Part shown: positions 16,064 through 24,077 of the stretch, piece after piece
How positions within the stretch are numbered: the stretch's first letter is position 1
How the letters are laid out: each line of letters begins with the position of its first letter
Origin: a virus
Length of the DNA stretch: 36,647 nt
Reading direction: 5' to 3' (one strand)
IMG/VR virus record: IMGVR_UViG_3300022836_000018
Coordinates: 1 to 36,647 of that record
Notes under the pieces: model-generated
What the model was told of the DNA's origin: nothing
The model's input: the letters and a program-made list of their open reading frames with translations, nothing else
Database searches by the model: none
Program-made: the position numbers and the translations under genes

Positions 16064-16810
16064 TTAAAAATTTGGTCGAGCCGAAACGCTAAGATATTCG
16101 GTTGTTAATGTATCTAGATCGACCAATAACCCATTATTGAAATTTGTCGAATTGTAGTCAGAATCAATAACATATATTTTACTAACGACATCTTCCATTT
16201 TTTTAAATAGCCATCCTTTAATAATGAATGATGTATCCGCTGTGACTCTATATGATTGGTTCCCGGCTAAATCGATAGGATAATTCATGGCAATGTTACC
16301 ACTCCATAAAATTTCAGATCGAATTTCGGTTGGAAATTTCGCATCAACATGAGGCATTTTCCACGAAATTACAATATACGGGTCATTGTAAGGAACAAAA
16401 TTTGAAATTATCTGATCCATATCAACTTGATATTTTGTAATGATCGTCATATTAACAGATATATTAATGGGAACGGGTTGTGGGATTTTTTTATCGTATT
16501 CATATACATTGGTTTCGTTGTTATATGGGATCTCGAACCCATCATTCTTATTAAATACCCGAGAATTATCTCTAGATATACTAGCAATACTCACGGAAAC
16601 TGCTGGAAGAGTTAGCCCTCCCGGTGCAGGATTATTCAAAGTGGCAAAAACTCTAGATTTTGGCGCGTAAACATATATCACCTTCACGGCACTTAATGAA
16701 GGAATTACACTCTTTTGATTATCATATCTCTTGATCGTGATATCATTAAATGCTCCAATAAACTGCTCTAATAGAGTTTGGACTTCCCATGCATATGTGT
16801 AGTTCTTCAT
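16064..16810 (-). CDS. gp15: Tail sheath stabiliser/completion protein gp15
   Basis: The 248-residue protein aligns by pattern with T4 gp15 (272): FNDITIKRYD near the start, a central INISVNMTIITKYQVDMDQI followed by SNFVPYNDPYIVISW (compare the FTRYEDDMFQIVEQILPYF region of T4), then ILWSGNIAMNYPIDLAGN and TSFIIKGWLFKK near the end. gp15 caps the tail and binds the neck. A late-type octamer AATAAGTA lies 11 bases before the ATG. The downstream Ig-like gene follows at once, probably co-transcribed. Confidence 0.8.
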   Translation of the reverse strand: MKNYTYAWEVQTLLEQFIGAFNDITIKRYDNQKSVIPSLSAVKVIYVYAPKSRVFATLNNPAPGGLTLPAVSVSIASISRDNSRVFNKNDGFEIPYNNETNVYEYDKKIPQPVPINISVNMTIITKYQVDMDQIISNFVPYNDPYIVISWKMPHVDAKFPTEIRSEILWSGNIAMNYPIDLAGNQSYRVTADTSFIIKGWLFKKMEDVVSKIYVIDSDYNSTNFNNGLLVDLDTLTTEYLSVSARPNF

Positions 16811-16821
16811 ATTATGAGAAC

Positions 16822-16829
16822 TACTTATT
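16822..16829 (-). promoter_or_regulatory. Late-promoter-like octamer AATAAGTA for gp15
   Basis: Two mismatches from TATAAATA, 11 bases before the ATG at 16810, between gp15 and the helicase. Confidence 0.5.
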
Positions 16830-16834
16830 TAAAA

Positions 16835-18484
16835 TTACTTAAATCGTTCTAAGAAATGTTTAGGTAGGTGTGAATTCTCTCTCTGGATCGCACTAACGAG
16901 GGTTCCGTCTAGTATGTATGTGATTGAATAATCATCAATTGATCGAGTGCATCGCCCACTCATCTGAATTACGTTATCCAACATCTTCATAGCATATCGT
17001 TTTGGAAATTCTTTGAAGAGTCTCTTGATTCGATTACTACCCAAAGGTAGATAAGGAGCCTTACAGATGATCTGGAATCGGCCTAGATCGTCGTCTAGAC
17101 TTACTCCGGTATCCATAGATGGGCTAACCATGATAGTGGGTTCTGTTGAGTTTTTATGAATCTCTAAAAGATCTTCGTTAGTTACCCCCGGTTCCCTGAA
17201 TAAATATCGGGGATCGTCACCAATTTGTCGTCTGACTTCTTGAAGAATTCTATTAGAATGGCAGTGAATCACGCCCTTTTCGTTTGCATGAGTCTCGCAT
17301 ACGCTAATCGCGGATTCAATAATTTTTGGCAGAAATTGTTCCATGGTTTTAAAACTTAAATTGTATTTTTTACTACACAAGATCGGAGATTTTTTGGGAT
17401 CAAAACTTGATGAGATTTCAAAAAATTCGAAATCGTCTCGGTCGATTCCCAAGGATTTAGCATATTCAACGGGGTTTGAAATTGTAGCAGACATCATCAA
17501 AACTTTATCGGCTCCATCAAAAAGGATTTGAGTTAATGGTCTGATGTCGTAAGGTGTAAACGTTGCGCCTTCATCATCTAAGGATTCTACCATATATTGG
17601 CATGATGTCCAATATGTGAACGCCTGATCAAGTTCTTTGATCATATTATTCAATCGACTGATTTTTTTAACCAGTTTAGGATTGATGTTTTTGTAGTTAT
17701 TATTTGAACTGTTGGTCGATGCTTCGGCTACGGCATCATCATAAAAAATTTCGAGTTGTGTTCTGATATCCACCAACCAGTTCTTAGCAACATTCAAATT
17801 TTCGCTTTTTAGTGGTTTGACGATTACCTTTTCAAACTCTAGAATTTTGTAATTGATTTTTACGGAATATTTGCCCACAAGTTCTTCTTCTAATTCAGAA
17901 GCTTCGTCTAAAATAAGATATTGCCTCTTTCTAAGAAACTCGGGTAAATTGAAAAATACATTGTAATTTAAAAATGGTCCTTTAGATGCAAGACCTTGAT
18001 TTCTATTTCTATAATAGGGACAACAATTTTCATCAAAACATGTTTGTTTTTGTTTAGTTGATAGGGAACATGGTGCAAAATCAGTAGTAAAGTCGTTATC
18101 GACGAAACATTGATAATTACTCTTTCCTTTGATCGTAAAGTCATCAGAAAATAGATTGTGATATTGGTCTTGTAATGATTTGGTAATCGTCAAAATAAAT
18201 GCACCATATGACTCGGCATTTAAGAAATCGTCCTCAACCGCAAATCCGCCATCCCTCCGTCTTTTGTAAATTTGATAATTTAGAATCAGACTTTCGAGAT
18301 ATGGATCAATATCTCTCGAACTATTTGCAATAGTTTTAGAGATGTGTGATTTTCCCGAACCAGTCGGAAGAACACCTATTGCGAATTTTTTACCTGATGT
18401 CCAGATGCTCTCAATTTTATCTAGAGCGTCGAGTTGTTGTTTTCGTGGAGTGTATTCTTTTGGAAAGAAATCTTTTAATGACAT
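16835..18484 (-). CDS. DinG/XPD-like iron-sulphur SF2 helicase
   Basis: The 549-residue protein has Walker A PTGSGKSH at 40-47, a DEAH-box variant DEAS at 193-196, and C-terminal motifs MVSPSMDTGVSLDDD and IQMSGRCTRSIDDY (motif VI). Between motifs I and II are cysteines 126, 139, 149 and 154/155, the placement of the 4Fe-4S cluster of XPD/DinG helicases. Such enzymes unwind DNA 5'-3' and can resolve R-loops and G-quadruplexes. It is not one of the core T4 helicases (41, Dda, UvsW), so it is an accessory replication or repair gene. No late-type box precedes it, suggesting early or middle expression. No Shine-Dalgarno is present. Confidence 0.85.
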   Translation of the reverse strand: MSLKDFFPKEYTPRKQQLDALDKIESIWTSGKKFAIGVLPTGSGKSHISKTIANSSRDIDPYLESLILNYQIYKRRRDGGFAVEDDFLNAESYGAFILTITKSLQDQYHNLFSDDFTIKGKSNYQCFVDNDFTTDFAPCSLSTKQKQTCFDENCCPYYRNRNQGLASKGPFLNYNVFFNLPEFLRKRQYLILDEASELEEELVGKYSVKINYKILEFEKVIVKPLKSENLNVAKNWLVDIRTQLEIFYDDAVAEASTNSSNNNYKNINPKLVKKISRLNNMIKELDQAFTYWTSCQYMVESLDDEGATFTPYDIRPLTQILFDGADKVLMMSATISNPVEYAKSLGIDRDDFEFFEISSSFDPKKSPILCSKKYNLSFKTMEQFLPKIIESAISVCETHANEKGVIHCHSNRILQEVRRQIGDDPRYLFREPGVTNEDLLEIHKNSTEPTIMVSPSMDTGVSLDDDLGRFQIICKAPYLPLGSNRIKRLFKEFPKRYAMKMLDNVIQMSGRCTRSIDDYSITYILDGTLVSAIQRENSHLPKHFLERFK

Positions 18485-18505
18485 CTTTAATTGATATCAC
18501 ACTTT

Positions 18506-18745
18506 TTACTTTTGAGCAAGTATATTTGTATACCTATTATCAACTATTTTTCGAATACATGTACATCCATAGTATGCAAAATTATCAGAATCTCGTCCAG
18601 AATATCCACGACCGTAGCATTTTTTACAGTTGTTGGGCGGTTGTTTAAGTAGGGCAATCTGTCCTATATCTAGAATTTTTATATCTTTTTCAGGAACTTG
18701 GTAAATAGTTCCGGAGAACACGCTATATATAAATTTGTTAGGCAT
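18506..18745 (-). CDS. Small protein with paired cysteines
   Basis: The 79-residue product (MPNKFIYSVFSGTIYQVPEK and on) contains CKKCYGRGYSGRD then YGCTCIRK, a CxxC...CxC knuckle like a single DnaJ-type zinc repeat. It probably binds zinc. It lies 21 bases upstream of the helicase gene on the same strand and two bases downstream of the membrane protein gene. Function unknown. Confidence 0.65.
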   Translation of the reverse strand: MPNKFIYSVFSGTIYQVPEKDIKILDIGQIALLKQPPNNCKKCYGRGYSGRDSDNFAYYGCTCIRKIVDNRYTNILAQK

Positions 18746-18747
18746 AG

Positions 18748-18969
18748 TTATCGATCAAATATTAGAATGATGAGAAAACCTACTAGAAAAATTGCTGCCG
18801 TTGCTGCTAAAATTGCCAATCCTATGGCGAACCCAACCCATAAAGGTGCCAGAACCCATAACCAAGACCATGTGATGAATCCGGTTAATTTTAAAACTAT
18901 GAATGCGATTGTGAGAAGACCGAAAAAACTAGTTCCTCCTGATATTTTAATTGTGCCTTTATTTTCCAT
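18748..18969 (-). CDS. Small membrane protein with two or three helices
   Basis: The 73-residue product has hydrophobic segments LLTIAFIVLKLTGFI, WSWLWVLAPLWVGFAIGLAI and AATAAIFLVGFLIILIF. The run LKLTGFITWSWLWVLAPLW matches a widespread family of tiny phage and bacterial membrane proteins of unknown function. It belongs to the dense run of small minus-strand genes 18506-20738. Confidence 0.7.
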   Translation of the reverse strand: MENKGTIKISGGTSFFGLLTIAFIVLKLTGFITWSWLWVLAPLWVGFAIGLAILAATAAIFLVGFLIILIFDR

Positions 18970-18975
18970 AATATT

Positions 18976-19335
18976 TTAGTTTTTTGATATAACCAGTATA
19001 TTATCAAAAAATTTGTTTTTTACAAGATTTTTTTTAGGTGTGTATAGAGATATATAAGGCTCGGCATCTTGAAAATGTTTTTGAAGCGTCGAAATTCGAT
19101 AATCGAAATATATCAGATTATCGCTCGGATGCTCTTCGATTTGAAATGGTATAGGAATTTCAATTTTATCTTTATCTTTCTTATCCGTATTTATAACAAA
19201 AACCAAGTAGAAATTCTTTTGGTAGAAAAGAATCATCTTTCCGCTTTTTAATGATTTGTTTTTGATTTCGAATGTCAGATTTTGTTGCAAAAGATTTTTG
19301 CAACATTTTTCTAAAGGTGTGCCGTTAATTAACAT
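18976..19335 (-). CDS. Hypothetical protein, 119 residues
   Basis: Not recognised. The product starts MLINGTPLEKCCKNLLQQNL and has a lysine-rich centre (INTDKKDKDKIEIPIPFQ) with alternating strands. It sits between the DUF2693-like gene (gap of two bases) and the membrane protein gene in what looks like one operon. Confidence 0.6.
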   Translation of the reverse strand: MLINGTPLEKCCKNLLQQNLTFEIKNKSLKSGKMILFYQKNFYLVFVINTDKKDKDKIEIPIPFQIEEHPSDNLIYFDYRISTLQKHFQDAEPYISLYTPKKNLVKNKFFDNILVISKN

Positions 19336-19337
19336 AA

Positions 19338-19763
19338 TTATGGTCTATCTATAAATGCTGATTTCTGTGCTGGTGTCCATTTTAAAACCGTTCCATTAAA
19401 ATATTCCCAGAAATCGTGCTGTGCTTTTTTGTTTTCCAGAACATTGTTGAGATTTTTCTGGGATCTGGTTGGAATTGTCCTAGCAATTCGGATACTTTCT
19501 AATGGGACTGATCTCCAATCCTGCATGATAATATCCCATACAACCAATAGGTTTTTAGATGCTGCATTATATGCTGGTGCATTTCGAGGTTTTCGGAATC
19601 TTAGAATTTTTTTACCTAATTCTGAATTTAAAAGCAATGGATCGAGAGTCATAAGCATTCTTCTGACTGTAGGTCGTCTATTTTTATCTCTCCGGACAAA
19701 AACTATTTCTAATACGTTTTTAAACGCAGAAGATTTTAAACCATCTCTCGAAATTCCGGCCAT
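19338..19763 (-). CDS. Small phage protein, possibly DUF2693-like
   Basis: The 141-residue product has EIVFVRRDKNRRPTVRRMLM followed by TLDP and later NLLVVWDIIMQDWRSVPLES. This combination (a basic-strand K/R-dG-R-x-M-x-T element, then VVWD...WRS) is reminiscent of the DUF2693 family of phage proteins; the family name is from memory and tentative. Its ATG shares bases with the GroES-like gene's end. Function unknown. Confidence 0.55.
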   Translation of the reverse strand: MAGISRDGLKSSAFKNVLEIVFVRRDKNRRPTVRRMLMTLDPLLLNSELGKKILRFRKPRNAPAYNAASKNLLVVWDIIMQDWRSVPLESIRIARTIPTRSQKNLNNVLENKKAQHDFWEYFNGTVLKWTPAQKSAFIDRP

Positions 19764-20146
19764 TATTCTGTTGGTTTTACAACTCCAAAAATTCGACTTT
19801 CGCTTAGGAAAATTACGTTAGAAATTCCGTTGATGTTCGCGGCTTTAATTCCTTTATCGTTTGGGAACATAACATGATCTCCTTGTTTGACGACTTTGCA
19901 ATCGGTTCCAGCCAAAATAACCTTGCCAATTCTCCATGCAAAATTTACAGCATCAATTGGCACATATAGGGAGCCTCTTTTAACTTCTCTACCGTCTGCT
20001 GATACGTCTGCGTATTGCACAAATAGGGTGTCATAAAGGACAGTGGTTAATTCCCAACCGTCTAAGTTGATATCAGAATTTTTATAACTTTCGAGTTCAA
20101 CCAATCCACGGTTAAGGTTTTCAATATTGTGAGGACGTTCTATCAT
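19763..20146 (-). CDS. GroES-like co-chaperonin (gp31 analogue)
   Basis: The 127-residue product has the GroES fold pattern: GSLYVPIDAVNFAWRIGKVI, then LAGTDCKVVKQGDHVMFPND with KGIKAANINGISNVIFLSES and RIFGVV at the end. These match the GKV...G..VKxGDxVxF and ILSESDILAIV elements of GroES. T4 gp31 (111 residues) replaces host GroES so that the large capsid protein can fold in GroEL, so a co-chaperonin fits a T4-like phage. The mobile loop would be in the region of residues 45-60. It overlaps the next gene's start. Confidence 0.65.
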   Translation of the reverse strand: MIERPHNIENLNRGLVELESYKNSDINLDGWELTTVLYDTLFVQYADVSADGREVKRGSLYVPIDAVNFAWRIGKVILAGTDCKVVKQGDHVMFPNDKGIKAANINGISNVIFLSESRIFGVVKPTE

Positions 20147-20152
20147 AGAAAA

Positions 20153-20551
20153 CTATTTACCAATAGCCTCTAATTCTGCAAGTGTTTTATTATATGAAAT
20201 ATATTCTCTCATAGATATATCCATATTTCTACAAATGATCGCTGGGTCAAAGTAATTGATATCGTCTTTATCTACCTTTATAGCCTTTGCTTCGGATTTT
20301 TTAATATATGATGCGTTTTTATTAGTTGTGGGTAAAACGGTCCGGTAAAATCTAGATGATTTTATAAAATCTGAACCCCCTTCTACATTGTTCCATCTGT
20401 TATGAGTCAAATTAACGATCATGGCATTAGTGGGTGTCGTCATAGATATCCATCTATTCAAAATAAATGGAGGAACGGTGTCTGTATCAACAATAGGATC
20501 AGATCCCCATTTTTTTAAAATGAAATCTAAAAATTTAAATAAGTTATCCAT
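20153..20551 (-). CDS. gp62: Clamp loader small subunit, gp62-like
   Basis: The 132-residue product has LFKFLDFILKKWGSDPIVDT, PPFILNRWISM, SRFYRTVLPTTNKNASYIKK and CRNMDISMREYISY. The order F(I/V)NRxLS, a Y/F...P...K...W/Y-K block and a late S-x-RE-x2-Y block is that of gp62 proteins of T4-like phages, though this one is shorter than T4 gp62 (187). If right, it pairs with gp44 at 2064-2990. It could be an unrelated small replication protein. It overlaps the upstream 64-residue gene by eight bases. Confidence 0.5.
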   Translation of the reverse strand: MDNLFKFLDFILKKWGSDPIVDTDTVPPFILNRWISMTTPTNAMIVNLTHNRWNNVEGGSDFIKSSRFYRTVLPTTNKNASYIKKSEAKAIKVDKDDINYFDPAIICRNMDISMREYISYNKTLAELEAIGK

Positions 20552-20738
20552 CCCATGAAGACATCAATTTTAGTCTATTATCCAATTCACCATCGATCTT
20601 ATCGATCCATTTTTTTTTGGCCTTTGCATTCGCATCGATCCATCCATCGCGAAGGATTAAAATAGTTTTATCGGTCTCGGCGATTAATTTTGAATGTTTC
20701 GTCTTTGGTTTTTTATTTTTTGGTGTTGTCGATTTCAT
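20544..20738 (-). CDS. Hypothetical basic protein, 64 residues
   Basis: Lys-rich N-terminus MKSTTPKNKKPKTKHSKLI, then LILRDGWIDANAKAKKKWID. Not recognised. It overlaps the gp62-like gene by eight bases and the glycosyltransferase gene by four bases, so it is translationally coupled in the same operon. AAGGAAA lies about ten bases before its ATG, one of the few Shine-Dalgarno-like matches. Confidence 0.55.
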   Translation of the reverse strand: MKSTTPKNKKPKTKHSKLIAETDKTILILRDGWIDANAKAKKKWIDKIDGELDNRLKLMSSWDG

Positions 20739-21418
20739 TTATATTTTTCCTTAAATTTTACCGAAGATTCTTTCCATCTTTCAGACTGCATAGAATCACC
20801 TAGACCGAAATGTATCACAGATAATTGAAAAACACCAGTCTTAATTTTTAATTTATTGGCTTCTAGTGAGAAATCGATATCTAGATGGTGAAAGTCAAAT
20901 CGTTCATCGAATTTAAGACCTTTTTCTAGGGCAATGTCTACATTCACGCCAATAAATAGACTATCGATCACAAGTGCCCTAGAATCCGTTGGTCCGAAAC
21001 AAGTTGTCCAAACCTTATCATCTTTTGTATGAGAAACTTCACCCACCATATCTTTGCGCTCGGTCATGGTGTGCCATGCAGTAACATCGGATTCTAAATT
21101 ACAGGTTTTAGACCCTGCTAGTCCGATGATGTCATATTTATCAAAGGCCAAGGCGATTTTTTCAGCAAAAAAAAGATCGCTTATCAACAGATCGTCGTGG
21201 ACAAATAAAATATATTTTCCTTTATACTTATCTGTTAAGAATTTATTGTAACATTTTGAAAGTCCTTCCTTATTGTTTTCGATGATTTCGGTTTTTTTAT
21301 CCCATCCAGTTTTTTCTAAGAATGTTCCGATTGGTCGATTAATCAACAAATCAGTTCCCGATCCTCGGGTAGCAGTTACTATAATAAAATTATCAATTAC
21401 ATCTTTAAGGGTTGTCAT
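20735..21418 (-). CDS. Glycosyltransferase, StrF-like
   Basis: The start MTTLKDVIDNFIIVTATRGS at 21418 is preferred over the in-frame ATG at 21499, which would reach into the promoter of the divergent gene. The 227-residue enzyme has CYNKFLTDKYKGKYILFVHD with a DxD-type site (VHDD), IIGLAGSKTCNLE, a second conserved block VIDSLFIGVNVDIALE and FDERFDFHHLDIDFSL, matching the StrF-like glycosyltransferase family. It could glucosylate phage DNA bases, as T4 enzymes do, or modify a surface or virion protein; nothing here shows the acceptor. Confidence 0.7.
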   Translation of the reverse strand: MTTLKDVIDNFIIVTATRGSGTDLLINRPIGTFLEKTGWDKKTEIIENNKEGLSKCYNKFLTDKYKGKYILFVHDDLLISDLFFAEKIALAFDKYDIIGLAGSKTCNLESDVTAWHTMTERKDMVGEVSHTKDDKVWTTCFGPTDSRALVIDSLFIGVNVDIALEKGLKFDERFDFHHLDIDFSLEANKLKIKTGVFQLSVIHFGLGDSMQSERWKESSVKFKEKYK

Positions 21419-21484
21419 GTTTGTTATGTTAAAGCAATAAATGAAAATGTCAAGTCGATAATTTCGATATATGTCACCATAAAG

Positions 21485-21492
21485 AATAAGTA
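21485..21492 (+). promoter_or_regulatory. Late-promoter-like octamer AATAAGTA for the 21502 gene
   Basis: Two mismatches from TATAAATA, nine bases before the ATG at 21502. Confidence 0.5.
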
Positions 21493-21501
21493 ATTTCATA
21501 T

Positions 21502-22122
21502 ATGTCGGTAAAATTAAAAAACACGAAAAAATCTATGAAATCTCTTATTCCAAAACCATCTAAAAAGGTAAATTCCGAAGTAAATCGCGTTTTAAATTCA
21601 AATATGCGAACAATTGAGTTAAATGAGAGCGATATTCCGTTTATCAAGAGCTTTGTTTCGGCACTTCTTAGAGAACAAGGTCGTGATGCCGTTGAACCTA
21701 TCGATGGTTCTGGGTCAGAAGACTCTACGGGATCATCTCCCGACGATTTCACACCAGAAAGAAATCAATCCGATTTTGAAAATTCTCTAAATCCGGAAAC
21801 TGAAAATGATAATTTTGAAGTTCGGGGCGTTGACCCTAGCGTAACTCAACAAAGTGTTCAACAAATCAAAGTTTGGGCTGATAAGTTAGACGAATTTGCA
21901 AATTTTCTGAATGATCCTGATAAATCTACATCACTTCATCGAATTTTGGCGGATTCTGATCGAGCAGGTAGCGTCCTTCGAGGTATCACCAGAAAAGCCA
22001 CCGATTCTATTACCCGTATTGCGGGTGAAGTTGAAAAATTGAAAGAAGTTTTGAATACATTCATAATTACGGCACCAAAAAAACAGAGAGATGCGGCTCA
22101 AACCACCGGACCTATTCAGTAA
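21502..22122 (+). CDS. Putative late/virion protein, 206 residues
   Basis: Not recognised. A basic N-terminus (MSVKLKNTKKSMKSLIPKPS) is followed by an acidic Ser/Asp-rich linker (residues about 65-105) and a helical C-terminal half (VQQIKVWADKLDEFANFLND, then SITRIAGEVEKLKEVLNTF). The AATAAGTA box and the lack of early-gene neighbours on this strand suggest late expression. Its end overlaps the end of the convergent primase gene by seven bases. Confidence 0.7.
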   Translation: MSVKLKNTKKSMKSLIPKPSKKVNSEVNRVLNSNMRTIELNESDIPFIKSFVSALLREQGRDAVEPIDGSGSEDSTGSSPDDFTPERNQSDFENSLNPETENDNFEVRGVDPSVTQQSVQQIKVWADKLDEFANFLNDPDKSTSLHRILADSDRAGSVLRGITRKATDSITRIAGEVEKLKEVLNTFIITAPKKQRDAAQTTGPIQ

Positions 22123-23063
22123 AGATTTTGAATAATGGTTTCTGGGTCAATATGATCTATTTGGTCTTGAATACACCAATCATTCAGATCTTTATGATGA
22201 TTTGACCATTTAAAAATTTTTTCTCCATCGTTTAGCAACTTTATAGTTTTGTTTTTAGTTTCGTCATCTTTAGTGACCGAAATATTATCCAAAACCCATA
22301 TTTTTTGATGAAATGGAAATTCTGCCAGTTGAATTTCTTGTTTTTTCGAAAGAGTCAATCCAGCTAACCCAACCCCATTTTTAACAAAGCAGGAATCTAT
22401 AGCACCCTCGAATAAAAAGATATATTCGAATTTTGGATCTACTTTTTCAATTCCAAATATAGTTTTATCCGATCCATACTTTCCTAGATATCTGGGATTT
22501 GATCCATCCAGTGATCGAGTCTGATAAAATGATATATGCCCCGCATTATCCCAGAAAGGTATCACCAGACGGTTTTTATGGGTATAATCGGTGAGGCTCA
22601 TGTAAAACTTCTTTGGAGCATTTATCGCGGTATTTAAACGCCTCTTTTCAATATAGGAAAGAGCCTTACGAACCCATTTATTTTTTTTATAGTAAGATAT
22701 CTGTGTTTCATCTGAAATATTAACAGAATCACTTGGAAGCGATGGTAAATTTACCTTTTTAAGTGGTTTATTGAGTAGAATGTCTATAGAAATGTCTTCT
22801 TGACCACCTTCGGATAACATTTCGGTGTAGGAAAGACCGGAAACTTCATGAACCCATTTCTTAGCCGTCCATGATTCTGAACAATTGAAGCAAAAAAATG
22901 ATTTAGTCTTGGGGTAATAGAATAATCTCTTTTTTTTACCCCAACTTTTTCCTTCTCTACAAATAGGACATCCGCAATTATAATTGCCATCAAACCGATT
23001 TCTTTCGGGGCTACCTGCATAGGTAAATATAGCATTTAAAACATATTCTTCGGATAATTCCAT
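22116..23063 (-). CDS. gp61: DNA primase gp61
   Basis: The 315-residue protein is near T4 gp61 (342). An N-terminal zinc finger is visible as CGCPIC (about residues 30-35) and CFNC (about 57-60), followed by the toprim core: LVIPFWDNAGHISFYQTRS, then RYLGKYGSDKTIFGIE, YIFLFEGAIDSCFVKNGVG with the catalytic E, and IWVLDNISVTKDDETKNK with the acidic metal site. It makes primers for lagging-strand synthesis with helicase gp41, which is not in the window. Its leader contains a hairpin and repeat element B. No Shine-Dalgarno is present. Confidence 0.9.
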   Translation of the reverse strand: MELSEEYVLNAIFTYAGSPERNRFDGNYNCGCPICREGKSWGKKKRLFYYPKTKSFFCFNCSESWTAKKWVHEVSGLSYTEMLSEGGQEDISIDILLNKPLKKVNLPSLPSDSVNISDETQISYYKKNKWVRKALSYIEKRRLNTAINAPKKFYMSLTDYTHKNRLVIPFWDNAGHISFYQTRSLDGSNPRYLGKYGSDKTIFGIEKVDPKFEYIFLFEGAIDSCFVKNGVGLAGLTLSKKQEIQLAEFPFHQKIWVLDNISVTKDDETKNKTIKLLNDGEKIFKWSNHHKDLNDWCIQDQIDHIDPETIIQNLY

Positions 23064-23132
23064 ACCGTATTATGGCACGGAATTATATTATGTCAAATTA
23101 TCCTTTTTCCTTTGGATAAATTCTCCCACCAC

Positions 23133-23166
23133 CATGAAGATTGTGGGTTAGTGTAGTGGAAACATC
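23133..23166. repeat. Intergenic element B (copy of 7785-7818)
   Basis: The plus strand contains GGTTAGTGTAGTGGAAACA; 25 of 34 positions match element A and the other nine are transitions. In minus-strand sense it ends on an ATG at 23135 that opens a 15-residue frame (MVVGEFIQRKKDNLT). It lies in the 208-base gap between gp61 and the 23272 gene. Confidence 0.5.
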
Positions 23167-23219
23167 GTCTCCAAATGATTTTTTAAAAATAGAGAGGGAA
23201 TCCCAAATTGTTCGGGTTG

Positions 23220-23244
23220 AAATATAATCTATATAATTATATTT
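23220..23244. terminator. AT-rich hairpin downstream of the 24057 gene
   Basis: AAATATAAT and ATTATATTT form a perfect 9-base-pair stem with a 7-base loop, 28 bases after the stop of the minus-strand gene ending at 23272. With no GC pair it is a weak terminator candidate, or an mRNA 3'-end element. Confidence 0.35.
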
Positions 23245-23271
23245 CTAACTCTCTATATCTTTAATCACTTA

Positions 23272-24057
23272 TTAGTAAGATTCGTTATCCGATAAAAACT
23301 GTTCATCACCGAACGGATCGTTTTTATCGATTCCTAATTCTGCGGCAATGTCGTCGGAAATACCAGATTCAGGGTCTTCATCTTCACCTGTTTCATCTCG
23401 GAATGCTTCCATATCATCACCAGAACTTTCTAGATCACTCTCTTCGGGGTCCAAAGAATCTAAAGATGGGTCTTGTAATACGGTTAATATATTATCTTCG
23501 TTGGATATTTGATTATCTGATACCATTTTTTGGATAATATCTTTAACTTCGTTGGCATCATGGCCGTAACGTTCAATATACTGAACAACTTCTTCAACCG
23601 ACGCAGAACCACTTTCGGATTGATGGATAAAATCGTAAATGTGTTGTTGAACACTTTCAACACGTTTATCAGCAGGGATTTCCCCAACATATTCGGAAAA
23701 ATACTGACGATCTGGATCTTTAACAAAATTAAAAAATCTTTCGGCGAAACGAATTTTCTCTATAGAGCTTAGGGCTTGTCCCGAATATGCATTGACTATA
23801 GCTTCTTCCCATTCTGGTAAAGTCTTAGATTCTCCAGACATTTCTTCGTTAGAAAAATACTCATTGTCGTTATACTGCTTCAATCCTCTCAGAGCGAATG
23901 TATAAATCTTTTTAAAGGGGTTACTATCAGGTAAAGTGTTGACATCATTTTCAAGTTTATCAAAATCAATAACCATCTTGTTGTACGTTTTTGGTTTTCT
24001 ACCCTCGGTAATATCTAAAATATTTTCAACGAAAATATCAAATTTAGTCTTGTTCAT
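23272..24057 (-). CDS. Putative head-internal protein with winged-helix-like centre
   Basis: The 261-residue protein begins MNKTKFDIFVENILDITE and then GRK: an amphipathic leader ending in ITE followed by Gly, the exact form of a capsid-targeting sequence with a gp21 site. The centre (SVQQHIYDFIHQSESGSASV, EEVVQYIERYGHDANEVKDI, IQKMVSDNQISNEDN) has the helix spacing of a winged-helix domain. The C-terminal 70 residues are strongly acidic. A CATAAGTA late-type box lies eight bases before the ATG. Packaging in the head and delivery with DNA are inferred; no homologue is recognised. Confidence 0.78.
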   Translation of the reverse strand: MNKTKFDIFVENILDITEGRKPKTYNKMVIDFDKLENDVNTLPDSNPFKKIYTFALRGLKQYNDNEYFSNEEMSGESKTLPEWEEAIVNAYSGQALSSIEKIRFAERFFNFVKDPDRQYFSEYVGEIPADKRVESVQQHIYDFIHQSESGSASVEEVVQYIERYGHDANEVKDIIQKMVSDNQISNEDNILTVLQDPSLDSLDPEESDLESSGDDMEAFRDETGEDEDPESGISDDIAAELGIDKNDPFGDEQFLSDNESY

Positions 24058-24065
24058 ATATAAAT

Positions 24066-24073
24066 TACTTATG
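24066..24073 (-). promoter_or_regulatory. Late-promoter-like octamer CATAAGTA for the 24057 gene
   Basis: Two mismatches from TATAAATA, eight bases before the ATG at 24057. It overlaps the last bases before the NTPase stop. Confidence 0.5.
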
Positions 24074-24077
24074 CTTT

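Noticed and set aside
21419-21499. N-terminal extension of the glycosyltransferase to 21499
   Set aside because: It runs into the divergent late promoter and adds a non-conserved hydrophobic stretch; MTTLKD at 21418 is the better start.
23140-23232. A tRNA gene with a CCA-like anticodon loop (CTCCAAA) and a D-arm-like GGTTAGTGTAGTGG
   Set aside because: The anticodon stem does not close with a 7-base loop, U8 is missing and the T-loop lacks the invariant A. A 7-base acceptor pairing exists but is not enough. Reported only as a repeat element.
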